From contig CANOBT010000010.1 in NCBI GenBank assembly GCA_947564305.1, forward strand, positions 3,853 to 67,852: a DNA stretch of 64,000 bases, written 5' to 3'. A model generated the notes under the pieces. It saw only the letters and a list, made by a program, of their open reading frames with translations. It searched no databases and was not told the DNA's origin. Position numbers and translations under genes: made by a program. This document shows, in pieces, positions 8,477-17,338 of the stretch (positions are counted from its first letter, which is position 1; every line of letters starts with the position of its first letter). The DNA is from an uncultured Lachnospiraceae bacterium (GTDB lineage Bacteria > Bacillota_A > Clostridia > Lachnospirales > Lachnospiraceae).

Positions 8477-9940
8477 ATGAAAAAAGTAAGAACAAGATTT
8501 GCGCCCAGCCCTACAGGGAGGATGCATGTTGGTAATTTAAGGACCGCGCTTTATGCATATCTGATTGCCAAACATGAAGGAGGAGATTTTATCCTCCGTA
8601 TTGAGGATACAGACCAGGAAAGATTCGTGGAAGGCGCCTTAGATATCATTTACCGGACATTGGAGAAGACAGGACTTCTTCATGATGAGGGGCCGGATAA
8701 GGATGGCGGAGCAGGGCCTTATGTGCAAAGTGATCGTAATGCTGCCGGATTATATTTGGAGTATGCGAAGCAGCTTGTAGAACAGGGAGATGCGTATTAC
8801 TGCTTTTGCAGCAAGGAACGTCTGGATTCTCTTCGAACCTCTGTTTCACAGGATGGGACAGATATTGTGGTCTATGACAAGCATTGTCTTGGATTAAGTA
8901 AGGAAGAGGTGGAAGCGAATCTGGCAGCGGGTAAACCGTGGGTTATCCGTTTGAATGTGCCGAATGAAGGCGAAACTACATTCCATGATGAGATTTACGG
9001 TGATATTACGGTTCCGAACCAGGAATTAGATGATATGATCCTGATCAAGTCTGATGGCTATCCGACCTATAATTTTGCGAATGTAGTTGACGACCATTTG
9101 ATGGGCATTACTCATGTTGTGCGGGGAAATGAGTACCTTTCTTCAGCGCCGAAATATAACCGGTTATATGATGCTTTCGGATGGGAAGTGCCGGTATATG
9201 TACATTGTCCTTTGATTACGGATGCGGAACACAAGAAACTGAGTAAACGGTGTGGTCATTCCTCGTATGAAGATTTGATTGATCAAGGCTTTGTATCGGA
9301 GGCGGTGGTCAATTATGTGGCGCTTTTGGGATGGTGCCCTTCGGACAACAAGGAGATTTTCACATTGTCCGAACTGGTAGAAGCATTTGATTATACGCAT
9401 ATGAGTAAATCACCGGCAGTATTTGATACGGTGAAGCTGAAATGGATGAATGGGGAATACCTAAAGGCAATGGATGAGGACAGGTTTTATGAGATGGCGA
9501 AACCTTATATCAGCGAAGTGATTTCTAAGGACTATGACATGTCTAAGATTGCCGCACTGGTAAAGACAAGAATTGAAATCTTTCCGGATATCCGGGAGCA
9601 GATTGATTTCTTCGAGGAAGTGCCGGAATATGATATTGCAATGTATACGCATAAGAAGATGAAGACGACGCCTGAGACCTCTTTGGAGGTGTTAAAGAGT
9701 CTGCTTCCGGTATTAGAGAGTCAGGAAGATTACAGCAATGATGCATTGTTCGAGACATTGAAGGGGTATGTGACAGAAAAGGGATGCAAGATTGGCTACG
9801 TGATGTGGCCGATTCGTACTGCGGTTTCCGGAAAACAGAACACGCCGGGCGGGGCTACGGAGATTATGGAAGTCCTTGGAAAGGAGGAATCCTTGAGCAG
9901 AATCCGCACGGCTGTATTGAAGTTGGAAAAAGAACTGTAA
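8477..9940 (+). CDS. gltX: Glutamate--tRNA ligase
   Basis: Class I aminoacyl-tRNA synthetase that charges tRNA-Glu, and in many Clostridia also tRNA-Gln before amidation. The N-terminal Rossmann fold opens with [19 protein letters not shown], the family form of the HIGH motif, followed by [13 protein letters not shown]. The KMSKS equivalent is KKLSKR (about residues 253-258). The 487-residue length and the C-terminal anticodon-binding half ([20 protein letters not shown] near the end) are normal for bacterial GltX. A purine-rich GAGAAG lies just before the ATG and GGAG a little further upstream. Confidence 0.96.
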   Translation: MKKVRTRFAPSPTGRMHVGNLRTALYAYLIAKHEGGDFILRIEDTDQERFVEGALDIIYRTLEKTGLLHDEGPDKDGGAGPYVQSDRNAAGLYLEYAKQLVEQGDAYYCFCSKERLDSLRTSVSQDGTDIVVYDKHCLGLSKEEVEANLAAGKPWVIRLNVPNEGETTFHDEIYGDITVPNQELDDMILIKSDGYPTYNFANVVDDHLMGITHVVRGNEYLSSAPKYNRLYDAFGWEVPVYVHCPLITDAEHKKLSKRCGHSSYEDLIDQGFVSEAVVNYVALLGWCPSDNKEIFTLSELVEAFDYTHMSKSPAVFDTVKLKWMNGEYLKAMDEDRFYEMAKPYISEVISKDYDMSKIAALVKTRIEIFPDIREQIDFFEEVPEYDIAMYTHKKMKTTPETSLEVLKSLLPVLESQEDYSNDALFETLKGYVTEKGCKIGYVMWPIRTAVSGKQNTPGGATEIMEVLGKEESLSRIRTAVLKLEKEL

Positions 9941-9968
9941 TTGAGGGCGGAAGGAGTATAAAACTGAT

Positions 9969-11855
9969 TTGAATCAGGCACAGAAAACAGCGGTTTCCCA
10001 TGGAGAAGGTCCCTGCCTTGTGCTTGCGGGACCTGGTTCAGGTAAGACGCTGACAATTGTAAATCGAATAAAGTACCTGATAGAGGTGCACAATGTAAGA
10101 CCAGAAGAAATTCTGGTCATTACTTTTACTAAATATGCGGCGCAGGAAATGAAACTGCGTCTTCAGGCATTGATGGAAGGAAATAGACCTTCGGTCACGA
10201 TGGGAACCTTTCATGGGATTTACTATGGGATTTTAAAATGGGCGTACCATATGGGTCCCCAGAATATCCTTTCAGAAGATGAAAAATATCGAATGCTCCG
10301 TGAAATTATAAGTAAACAGGAGTTGGAAATCTTTGATGAGGAAGACTTTCTGCAGGGAATTGCCCTGGAGATCGGACGTATCAAAAATAACTGTCTGAAT
10401 ATTGAAGAGTATGAGGCAAAGCAGTGTTCCATAGAAACATTTCGCAATATTTACCGGGAATATGAAACATTTCGTAAAAATGCAAAAAAAATAGACTTTG
10501 ATGATATGTTGGTTTTGTGTTATGATTTATTTAGGGAACGTCCGGATGTATTGAAGCTCTGGCAAAAGAAGTTTCGCTTCATTTTAGTGGATGAATTTCA
10601 GGATATCAATCAGGTACAGTATGATGTTATTAAAATGCTGGCTGCTCCGGAGGAAAATCTGTTCGTAGTAGGAGATGATGATCAGTCTATCTATGGATTT
10701 CGGGGAGCGGATGTAAAGCTGATGTTCCGGTTCTTAAAGGATTATCCGCAGGCAAAGCAGTTGCTTTTGGATATGAATTATCGTTCTACGGCGAATATTG
10801 TGCGGCATGCCCTGCATGTGATCGGACACAATGAAGTCCGGTTTGACAAAGCCATCCGGGCGCAGAAAAAGGCGGGGGCGGCACTTCATATACAGGAGAC
10901 GCTTGACTCGGAGGATGAAGGAGCCTACGTGGTATCCGAGATTCAAAAGAGGATGGAAAGCGGCGTGCCGGCAGAGCAGATTGCCGTGCTTTACCGGGTG
11001 CATACGGATGTACGTGCTTTGGCAGGGCAGATGGTAAAGCAGAAAATTCCATTTTATATGCGAGATTTCATGCCGGATATTTATCAGCATTTTATCGCGA
11101 AAGATATTAAAGCCTATTTTCGACTGGCAGAAGGGGGACGGGAGCGGTCCGATTTTCTGTTGGTTATGAACCGGCCGAAAAGGTATCTGGGCCGTGCAGC
11201 TATGTCGGGGAGTGGAAGGGGTTCCTTTGAAGAACTCAGGCAGTTTTATTGCGATAAAGACTGGATGCAGGATCGGATTGACCAGTTTGAGTGGGACTTG
11301 AAGATGATGGGCCGGATGGCGCCATATGCAGCACTTCAATATCTCAGAAAGAAGATTGGATATGATGACTATCTGCGCGAATATGCAGATTCGAGAGGGG
11401 TACAGCCGTCAGAATATTTTGATGTGCTTTCAGAGATAGAAGAATCAGCAAAGCCATTTGCTGCAACGCAGGACTGGTTTGCACATATGCAGGAGTATAC
11501 GGATGCTTTGAGGAAGCAGCGTCAGCAAAAGCAGACTGCCCCTGCAGGGGTGCGTCTGATGACGATGCATGCGTCGAAAGGGCTGGAGTTTGACACCGTT
11601 TTTATTATTCAGGCAAATGAAGGGAGGATTCCTTATAAAAAATCGTTGAAGGAGCAGGGATTAGAGGAGGAGCGCAGGCTGTTTTATGTGGCAATGACGC
11701 GTGCGAAGGAAATATTAAAAATTTCTTATGTCACGGTGAAGAGTGGCAAAGATGCCCTCCCGTCCAGGTTTATAGAGGAGGTATTTCAATCCCCAAAAAG
11801 TTCGGCTTCTATTGACAAACCTTTAAAACACGATAGAATAAAAGCAGGACATTAA
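9969..11855 (+). CDS. UvrD/PcrA-family ATP-dependent DNA helicase
   Basis: Superfamily 1A helicase that unwinds DNA 3' to 5', normally in repair and replication restart. Motifs in order: Q-motif LNQAQKTAV, Walker A LAGPGSGKT (residues 19-27), VITFTKYAAQEM (Ia), GTFHGIYY, Walker B VDEFQDIN, GDDDQSIYGFRGA (III), LDMNYRSTANIV (IV), TMHASKGLEFDTVF (V) and YVAMTRAKEIL (VI). At 628 residues it is about 100 shorter than PcrA, with a reduced 2B region and C-terminal tail. I start at a TTG at 9969, because the conserved family opening begins there and GGAAGGAG lies 12 bases upstream; no ATG is available nearby. A promoter for the next gene overlaps its 3' end. Confidence 0.9.
   Translation: MNQAQKTAVSHGEGPCLVLAGPGSGKTLTIVNRIKYLIEVHNVRPEEILVITFTKYAAQEMKLRLQALMEGNRPSVTMGTFHGIYYGILKWAYHMGPQNILSEDEKYRMLREIISKQELEIFDEEDFLQGIALEIGRIKNNCLNIEEYEAKQCSIETFRNIYREYETFRKNAKKIDFDDMLVLCYDLFRERPDVLKLWQKKFRFILVDEFQDINQVQYDVIKMLAAPEENLFVVGDDDQSIYGFRGADVKLMFRFLKDYPQAKQLLLDMNYRSTANIVRHALHVIGHNEVRFDKAIRAQKKAGAALHIQETLDSEDEGAYVVSEIQKRMESGVPAEQIAVLYRVHTDVRALAGQMVKQKIPFYMRDFMPDIYQHFIAKDIKAYFRLAEGGRERSDFLLVMNRPKRYLGRAAMSGSGRGSFEELRQFYCDKDWMQDRIDQFEWDLKMMGRMAPYAALQYLRKKIGYDDYLREYADSRGVQPSEYFDVLSEIEESAKPFAATQDWFAHMQEYTDALRKQRQQKQTAPAGVRLMTMHASKGLEFDTVFIIQANEGRIPYKKSLKEQGLEEERRLFYVAMTRAKEILKISYVTVKSGKDALPSRFIEEVFQSPKSSASIDKPLKHDRIKAGH
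11812..11839 (+). promoter_or_regulatory. Promoter inside the 3' end of the helicase gene
   Basis: A perfect TTGACA (11812-11817), a 16-base spacer and TAGAAT (11834-11839) precede the lipoprotein gene at 11882, giving a leader of about 35 bases. This suggests that gene is expressed independently of gltX and the helicase. Confidence 0.65.
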
Positions 11856-11881
11856 TTCGTTTTGCTTTCGGGAGGTGTTAT

Positions 11882-12880
11882 ATGAAAAAGAGAACATTTT
11901 ACTTATTGTTTTCTATATTTTTAACATGTTTGATGTTGGGAGGCTGTAAGAAAAATGTAGGAACACCGGAAGACAACCCGGTGGTGGAGGAAGAACCAGA
12001 GGCGGAAGAGGACACAGGCTATGTGTTTGGGTACAGCTGTATTGATATGGACAATCCTTATTTCGATACACTGCGGCGTTCTCTTGAGAATACATTAGGT
12101 GAAGAGGAATATCAGTTGATTTCAAAAAATCCAGGAGCAGATGCCAGGGTGCAGGGCGAACAGATACAGGAATTGATTGAAGAAGGGGTGGATGCGGTTT
12201 TTCTTTGTCCGGTGGACTGGGAGGAGATTACCCCGTCCTTGGAGGCGTTAAGAGACGCGGGAATTCCTGTTGTCAATATTGATACGCATGTGAAGGAGAG
12301 CGACCTGGTTAAGGCTTATATTGGCTCTGATAACAGGAATGCCGGATACGTGTGTGGAGAGGACTTGAAAAAGAAGTGTCCGGAAGGCGGAAAAATCCTG
12401 ATTTTAGAATGTCCGTCTATGAGTTCCATTAATGACAGGATTACCGGATTTGAGCAGGCGGTTTCAAATGCCGGATTTGAAGTTTTGGACAGGGCTGATG
12501 TCAATGGAGATATGGAAAAGGCAAAGGAGGCCATGGAGGAATTTTTAAAGACGTATCAGGAGATTGATGCGGTGATGTGTGGAAATGACCGGATAGCCCT
12601 TGGCGCATTGAGGGCCTTGGAAGCATCGGGGGAGTCCGGGCAGGAAACGGTTCGGATTTATGGTGTGGATGGTTCTCCGGAGATAAAGAGCGAGATTGCA
12701 AAGCCGGACAGCCCTATGACGGGGACTGGCGCACAGTCTCCAATCAGAATCGGAAAGGAGGCCGCGGAGATCGGAATTGCAATTCTGGAGGGGGAAGATT
12801 TTGAGGAGGAGACTTATGAAGATACGTTCCTCATTGATAAGGGAAATGTGGAGATGTATGGAACAGACGGCTGGCAGTAA
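11882..12880 (+). CDS. Sugar-type substrate-binding lipoprotein (Peripla_BP_4)
   Basis: A 332-residue lipoprotein: signal peptide with lipobox LGGC (cysteine about residue 22), an acidic linker, then a periplasmic-binding fold of the RbsB/Peripla_BP_4 class (GYSCIDMDNPYFDTLRRSL, ISKNPGADARVQGEQIQELI, GVDAVFLCPVDWEEITPSL, PVVNIDTHVKESD). Relatives bind sugars for ABC importers or feed two-component sensors. No permease, ATPase or sensor kinase is beside it, so it is an orphan receptor that must share a partner encoded elsewhere. GGAGGTGTT precedes the ATG. Ligand unknown. Confidence 0.85.
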   Translation: MKKRTFYLLFSIFLTCLMLGGCKKNVGTPEDNPVVEEEPEAEEDTGYVFGYSCIDMDNPYFDTLRRSLENTLGEEEYQLISKNPGADARVQGEQIQELIEEGVDAVFLCPVDWEEITPSLEALRDAGIPVVNIDTHVKESDLVKAYIGSDNRNAGYVCGEDLKKKCPEGGKILILECPSMSSINDRITGFEQAVSNAGFEVLDRADVNGDMEKAKEAMEEFLKTYQEIDAVMCGNDRIALGALRALEASGESGQETVRIYGVDGSPEIKSEIAKPDSPMTGTGAQSPIRIGKEAAEIGIAILEGEDFEEETYEDTFLIDKGNVEMYGTDGWQ

Positions 12881-12917
12881 GAGGCTTTGTTCTGAGTTCA
12901 TGAGTGATTTTTTTAGA

Positions 12918-12960
12918 TACAAGCAGGCAGTATTATGAAGCGAGATTACACAGGCAGGTA
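12918..12960 (+). promoter_or_regulatory. Possible degenerate copy of the purB/nrdD/purA leader element
   Basis: CAAGCAGGCAGT, a short interval, then GAGATTACACAGGCAGG repeats the order seen in the three conserved leaders. The hairpin pairing is poor here, and the start codon of the next gene is about 60 bases further on rather than next to the element. It could be a decayed or variant copy, or chance. Confidence 0.25.
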
Positions 12961-13021
12961 TTAACATTTTACACAACAGATGGCTAGGCAGTACAGGATG
13001 GACTTATAGGAGGAAAAGCAC

Positions 13022-14818
13022 ATGAAGAAAGTGGAAGGATACCCGCAGCCGTTGGGTGTGACAACGAAACAGAATAAGGTGAATTTTGCAGTTTCCGTAC
13101 CGGCAGGGAAGAAGTGTGAACTTCTTTTGTATCGTGCCGGAAAGACAGAACCGGCTTATGTCTATGATATGCCGGAGGAAGAAGGGCTGGGGGAAATACG
13201 CTTTCTTGCCGTGGAGGGTCTGGATGGACACAAATATGAGTATAATTTTAAAATTGATGACAGAGTTATGTTGGATCCTTATGTGCGTGAACTGGCAAGG
13301 ACCAGAAAATTTGGCGAGGCACCGGATATCAGCAGGCATGAGGTGCGGGGGCGCTTCCTCTTATCCGATCATGACTGGGAAGGAGACCGGATTTTAAAGC
13401 TTCCCTACCATGAAGTCATTGCATATAGTCTCCATGTACGGGGGTTTACAAAGCATGGTTCCTCAAAAGTAAAACATAAAGGGACTTTTGCTGGAATCAT
13501 AGAGATGCTTCCTTATCTGACAGAGTTGGGAATCAATCAAATCCAGTGTATGCCAATTTATGAGTTTGAAGAAGTAGATGGAGGACGTATCAATTATTGG
13601 GGGTACGGTAAAGCCTGCTATTTCGCACCGAAAGCTTCGTATAGTGCAACAGGACATGCAGCAGGAGAATTGAAGGATATGGTGAAGGCCTGCCATAAAG
13701 CCGGGATTGAGGTGGCGCTTGAGATGCCGTTTACTCCGAAGGTTCCGATCCAGACAGTGATAGAATGTCTAAAATATTATATGTTGGAATATCATATAGA
13801 TGGATTTATCGTGAATCCCTATAATGTGTCATGGGATAGTCTCAAACAGGACCCGCTGCTCAAAGGGACAAAACTGATGCAGAGGGATGATTTCTTCCAG
13901 AATACCATGCGGCGTTTCCTGAAAGGAGATGAGGACATGGTCAATGAGGTGATTAGTGCACTGAGATTAAATACCAATGAAAATGGAAAGTGTAATTACA
14001 TTACCGGCCACACGGGTTTTACCATGTATGATCTGGTATCTTACGAGGCCAAGCACAATGAGGCTAATGGGGAAAGAAATCAGGATGGACCAAATTATAA
14101 TTATAGTTGGAACTGCGGAGCAGAAGGACCTAGCAGAAAGCGTGCGGTTACGGAGCTTCGGAAAAAGCAAATAAAAAACGCATTTTTGCTGTTGCTGACA
14201 GCACAGGGGACTCCGTGTATCCTTGCAGGAGATGAGTTCTGGAATACCCAAAAGGGCAACAACAACGTATACTGTCAGGACAATGATACGTCATGGCTGG
14301 ATTGGAATAAGCTGAAAAGAGATGACAGCCTGTTTCAGTATGTAAAAGAGCTGATTGCATTCCGCAAGGAACATATGGCGCTTCATCAAAAGGCTCCATT
14401 ACTTGGGTTAGACAGGGATGCCTGCGGCTTACCGGATGTTTCCTATCATGGGGAGAATGCATGGCAGATTCCGTCAGAAGTGCATAGCAGGCAGTTGGGA
14501 GTGTTATATTGTCAGGGCAGGGAGCCGGAGGATATTTGTTTTGTTGCTTATAATATGCACTGGTTAAAACATTCTTTCGCATTGCCGGCTTTACAGAAGC
14601 ATAAGAAATGGTATCAGGTGATAGGTACAACGCGGGATGTCCTGCTAAAACCGGTAGAGAAGAATGAAGACACAGATGAAGCGAAGAACGGGGATACAGA
14701 GAATTCCGCAGAGCGTACGGTATCTAAGGGCGCGAAAAGTCCGGCCGGGAGCGCAGATGAGGAACAACGGCGGATTAATCTGGATGCCCGCAGCATTGTG
14801 GTGTTGGTAGGAAGATAG
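13022..14818 (+). CDS. GlgX-like GH13 protein without catalytic residues (probable pseudoenzyme)
   Basis: Clearly derived from glycogen debranching enzyme/isoamylase GlgX: an N-terminal CBM48-like domain (residues 5-110), HEVIAYSLHVRGFTKH, and the strongly conserved YEAKHNEANGERNQDG and YSWNCGAEGP segments, then a beta-sandwich tail. The three GH13 catalytic residues are all gone. The nucleophile site, normally DGFRFD, reads DGFIVN (Asn265). The general-acid region AEPW is replaced by KLMQR with a deletion of some 25 residues. The transition-state aspartate of the HD pair reads HT (Thr331). The loops around the active site are also shortened. The frame is intact over 598 residues, so the gene is maintained. 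A non-catalytic glycan-binding or regulatory role is an inference. GGAGGAAAAGC precedes the ATG. Confidence 0.85.
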   Translation: MKKVEGYPQPLGVTTKQNKVNFAVSVPAGKKCELLLYRAGKTEPAYVYDMPEEEGLGEIRFLAVEGLDGHKYEYNFKIDDRVMLDPYVRELARTRKFGEAPDISRHEVRGRFLLSDHDWEGDRILKLPYHEVIAYSLHVRGFTKHGSSKVKHKGTFAGIIEMLPYLTELGINQIQCMPIYEFEEVDGGRINYWGYGKACYFAPKASYSATGHAAGELKDMVKACHKAGIEVALEMPFTPKVPIQTVIECLKYYMLEYHIDGFIVNPYNVSWDSLKQDPLLKGTKLMQRDDFFQNTMRRFLKGDEDMVNEVISALRLNTNENGKCNYITGHTGFTMYDLVSYEAKHNEANGERNQDGPNYNYSWNCGAEGPSRKRAVTELRKKQIKNAFLLLLTAQGTPCILAGDEFWNTQKGNNNVYCQDNDTSWLDWNKLKRDDSLFQYVKELIAFRKEHMALHQKAPLLGLDRDACGLPDVSYHGENAWQIPSEVHSRQLGVLYCQGREPEDICFVAYNMHWLKHSFALPALQKHKKWYQVIGTTRDVLLKPVEKNEDTDEAKNGDTENSAERTVSKGAKSPAGSADEEQRRINLDARSIVVLVGR

Positions 14819-14834
14819 AAAGTGAGTGAGCAAT

Positions 14835-15422
14835 ATGATCAAAGCGGTTGAACATTTCCGTACGATTACAAAACATAAGCTGCTTGTCATGAAGGAATGT
14901 TTTCAGGTAGGTCTGTATAAGCAGGGGTTTCTTCATGACTTGTCAAAATATACCTGGACAGAGTTCCGCGTCGGCTGTCAGTTCTATCAGGGAACCCAGA
15001 GTCCCAACAATGCAGAGAGGAGAGCCAGAGGTTATTCCTCTGCATGGCTGCATCATAAGGGAAGAAATAAGCATCATTATGAATACTGGGTTGACTATGG
15101 AATTGACGGGAAGAAAAATCTGATCGGTATGAAGATGCCGGTAAAATATGTTGTGGAGATGTTTATGGACCGCGTTGCCGCATCAAAAGTATATAAGGGT
15201 GCGGCGTATCAGGAGTCAGACCCCCTGAAATATTTCCAAAAAGGCGGGACTGATGATTATGTGATGCATGAGGATACAAAGAGACTCCTTGCCAAACTGC
15301 TGACGATGCTGGCAGAAGAAGGAGAGGAGAAAACATTCCGCTATATCCGCGAAAAAGTGCTGAGACGCAGAAGATGGAGTAGAATCAGGACAAGGATAGG
15401 CAGGAGATATATACAGGTATGA
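14835..15422 (+). CDS. DUF5662-type protein with a basic C-terminal tail
   Basis: About 195 residues. The N-terminal half holds HFRTITKHKLLVMKECF, FLHDLSKYTWTEF and a NNAERRARGYSSAWLHHKG stretch with several histidines, a pattern typical of DUF5662. The HD and HH pairs resemble metal-binding HD-domain hydrolases, but no biochemical function is known to me. The tail (residues about 175-195) is unusually rich in arginine. An in-frame GTG at 14826 is an alternative start; I prefer the ATG. It begins 16 bases after the GlgX-like gene and is probably co-transcribed with it. Confidence 0.65.
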   Translation: MIKAVEHFRTITKHKLLVMKECFQVGLYKQGFLHDLSKYTWTEFRVGCQFYQGTQSPNNAERRARGYSSAWLHHKGRNKHHYEYWVDYGIDGKKNLIGMKMPVKYVVEMFMDRVAASKVYKGAAYQESDPLKYFQKGGTDDYVMHEDTKRLLAKLLTMLAEEGEEKTFRYIREKVLRRRRWSRIRTRIGRRYIQV

Positions 15423-15474
15423 AAAGTGATAATTGATAATTCTAAAAAAAATACTTTTAAAAAACAAACCAGTG

Positions 15475-15483
15475 TGCTATAAT
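15475..15483 (+). promoter_or_regulatory. Extended -10 promoter of the SCIFF operon
   Basis: TGCTATAAT gives the extended TGN plus a perfect TATAAT (15478-15483). No good -35 box is visible, which is usual for extended -10 promoters. The transcript would have a leader of about 70 bases before scfA. Confidence 0.55.
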
Positions 15484-15562
15484 AGTCCGCAGTAACGGTA
15501 TCTATAGTTTAAAACAGGGGCAATAGAGTTACTATAAAGTATGATGATCAGGAGGAGAAAAG

Positions 15563-15706
15563 ATGAAACACATTAAGACACTGAATACTCAGCCATTGAA
15601 CCATACAGTGAATAAAGGCGGATGCGGCGAATGTCAGACATCCTGCCAGTCTGCTTGCAAGACATCCTGCACAGTGGGAAATCAGACATGTGAACATAAA
15701 AAGTAA
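15563..15706 (+). CDS. scfA: SCIFF ribosomal peptide precursor (six cysteines in forty-five)
   Basis: A 47-residue peptide starting MKHIKTLNTQPLNHTVNKGG and ending in a cysteine-rich core with six cysteines at 21, 24, 28, 32, 36 and 43. This is the SCIFF precursor found in nearly all Clostridia. The adjacent radical SAM enzyme links a core cysteine sulfur to the alpha-carbon of a threonine, making a thioether; threonines lie at 26, 34, 37 and 42. The mature product and its role are not established. GGAGGAG is six bases upstream of the ATG. Confidence 0.95.
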   Translation: MKHIKTLNTQPLNHTVNKGGCGECQTSCQSACKTSCTVGNQTCEHKK

Positions 15707-15735
15707 GAAAAATCTGCTGGACATGCAAGATTGTT

Positions 15736-15761
15736 AAGGCAGCGGCCGAAGTCGCTGCTTT
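15736..15761 (+). terminator. Stable stem-loop between scfA and scfB
   Basis: AAGGCAGCG (15736-15744) pairs with CGCTGCTTT (15753-15761), extended inward to a CGAA tetraloop, about 11 bp in all. It has only a short T-run, so it may act as a 3' stabiliser or partial terminator for the peptide message. Confidence 0.55.
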
Positions 15762-15786
15762 ATCCTTGTGTAAACATTTATACTGG

Positions 15787-15811
15787 AAGCATCATGAATC
15801 AGATGCTTTTT
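15787..15811 (+). terminator. Intrinsic-terminator-like hairpin just before scfB
   Basis: AAGCATC (15787-15793) pairs with GATGCTT (15802-15808) and runs into TTTTT. It ends only about 20 bases before the scfB start, so read-through is needed to make the maturase. Confidence 0.6.
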
Positions 15812-15829
15812 GAAAGTGAGGAGTATCCA

Positions 15830-17227
15830 GTGATACATCAATATCAGAATAATGGATATAACATTGTCCTTGATGTGAACAGCGGGTCTGTTCATGTTGT
15901 GGACAAGATTGCATATGATGTCATTGCCTGTCTGGAAAGGCAGAACCCTTGCCATACGCCTGAAACGTTGAGAAGGCAGGAGACGTTGAATGAGCTGGTC
16001 AGGATACTTTCGGAATATCCGAGTCAGGAACTGGAAGAAGTCTTAGAGGCAGTTTTGGAACTCGCGGAGTCAGGACGGCTGTTCGTACAGGATGATTATG
16101 AAGATTATATTGGTGAAGTGAAGCAGCGTAAGACAGTAGTGAAGGCACTGTGTCTGCATATTGCGCACGACTGTAACCTTGCCTGCAGATATTGTTTTGC
16201 AGAAGAAGGGGAGTACCATGGAAGACGTGCATTGATGTCCTATGAAGTGGGAAAGAAGGCATTAGATTTTCTGATAGCCAATTCTGGAAATCGGCGGAAT
16301 CTGGAAGTGGACTTCTTTGGTGGAGAGCCGTTGATGAACTGGCAGACCGTGAAAGATTTGGTGGCTTACGGCAGAGGGCTGGAAGAGCAGTATGGCAAGC
16401 ATTTCCGCTTTACATTGACGACCAATGGGGTATTATTAAATGATGAAGTGCAGGATTTTGTCAATCGGGAGATGGATAATGTTGTCTTAAGTCTTGATGG
16501 AAGGAAGGAAGTCAATGACAGAATGCGGCCGTTTAGAAATGGTAAGGGCAGCTACGATTTGATTGTGCCGAAATTCCGGAAACTGGCAGACAGCCGTAAT
16601 CAGGAGAAATACTATATCCGTGGGACATTTACCCGTCAGAATCTGGATTTTTCGAAGGATGTGCTGCATTTTGTGGATTTGGGATTTCAGCAGATTTCCA
16701 TTGAGCCGGTTGTCGGTGAAGCAGAAGATCCATATGCAATTCAGGAGAAAGATTTGCCACAGATTTTTGAAGAATATGATACGCTGGCAAAGACCATTGT
16801 GGAATATGAGAAAAAAGGGAAGGGATTTAATTTCTTCCATTTCATGATAGATTTGGAGGGCGGTCCATGCGTAGCGAAGAGACTGTCCGGCTGTGGTTCC
16901 GGCACAGAATACCTTGCGGTAACGCCATGGGGAGATTTGTATCCCTGCCATCAGTTTGTGGGGGATGAAAAGTTTCTGATGGGAAATGTGGAACAAGGAA
17001 TCATAAGAACGGAAATAGCAGAGGAATTCCGAAGCTGCAGTATTTATTCGAAGGAGAAATGCAGGAATTGTTTTGCGAAGTTTTACTGCAGCGGTGGCTG
17101 TATGGCAAATTCCTACAAGTTCCATCATACAATCCATGACACTTATGATATCAGTTGTGAGATGGAGAGAAAGCGTGTGGAATGTGCGATTATGATACAG
17201 GCTGCACTGCGGGATAATGAGGAATGA
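15830..17227 (+). CDS. scfB: SCIFF maturase, radical SAM/SPASM enzyme
   Basis: Installs the thioether in the SCIFF peptide. The N-terminal RiPP-recognition domain (about residues 1-90, HQYQNNGYNIVLDVNSGSVH) binds the leader. The radical SAM core carries CNLACRYC, ligating the cluster that cleaves S-adenosylmethionine, and DFFGGEPLMNW. The C-terminal SPASM region holds the auxiliary-cluster cysteines (CVAKRLSGCGSG, DLYPCHQ, CRNCFAKFYCSGGC). I start at GTG 15830: GTGAGGAG lies just upstream and the protein then opens with the family's usual first residues. An ATG at 15794 falls inside the loop of the hairpin. Expected mature length is 465 residues, as in relatives. Confidence 0.93.
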   Translation: MIHQYQNNGYNIVLDVNSGSVHVVDKIAYDVIACLERQNPCHTPETLRRQETLNELVRILSEYPSQELEEVLEAVLELAESGRLFVQDDYEDYIGEVKQRKTVVKALCLHIAHDCNLACRYCFAEEGEYHGRRALMSYEVGKKALDFLIANSGNRRNLEVDFFGGEPLMNWQTVKDLVAYGRGLEEQYGKHFRFTLTTNGVLLNDEVQDFVNREMDNVVLSLDGRKEVNDRMRPFRNGKGSYDLIVPKFRKLADSRNQEKYYIRGTFTRQNLDFSKDVLHFVDLGFQQISIEPVVGEAEDPYAIQEKDLPQIFEEYDTLAKTIVEYEKKGKGFNFFHFMIDLEGGPCVAKRLSGCGSGTEYLAVTPWGDLYPCHQFVGDEKFLMGNVEQGIIRTEIAEEFRSCSIYSKEKCRNCFAKFYCSGGCMANSYKFHHTIHDTYDISCEMERKRVECAIMIQAALRDNEE

Positions 17228-17338
17228 AAGTTGGCATTTGTACAACGATTTCACAGAATGCATCAATAGATATCTTTAAAAATGAAAACAACAGAAGGGT
17301 TCTGCGTAAGTACGCAGGCGAAGAAAGGAACGAAGAAC

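Noticed and set aside
16487..17266. A 259-codon open frame antisense to scfB.
   Set aside because: Shadow of a well-supported radical SAM gene; no ribosome site or known domain.
17302..17317. Perfect 7-bp hairpin CTGCGTA-AG-TACGCAG before secDF.
   Set aside because: The loop of two bases is too tight for a stable RNA hairpin and there is no promoter or T-run beside it; noted only in the secDF entry.
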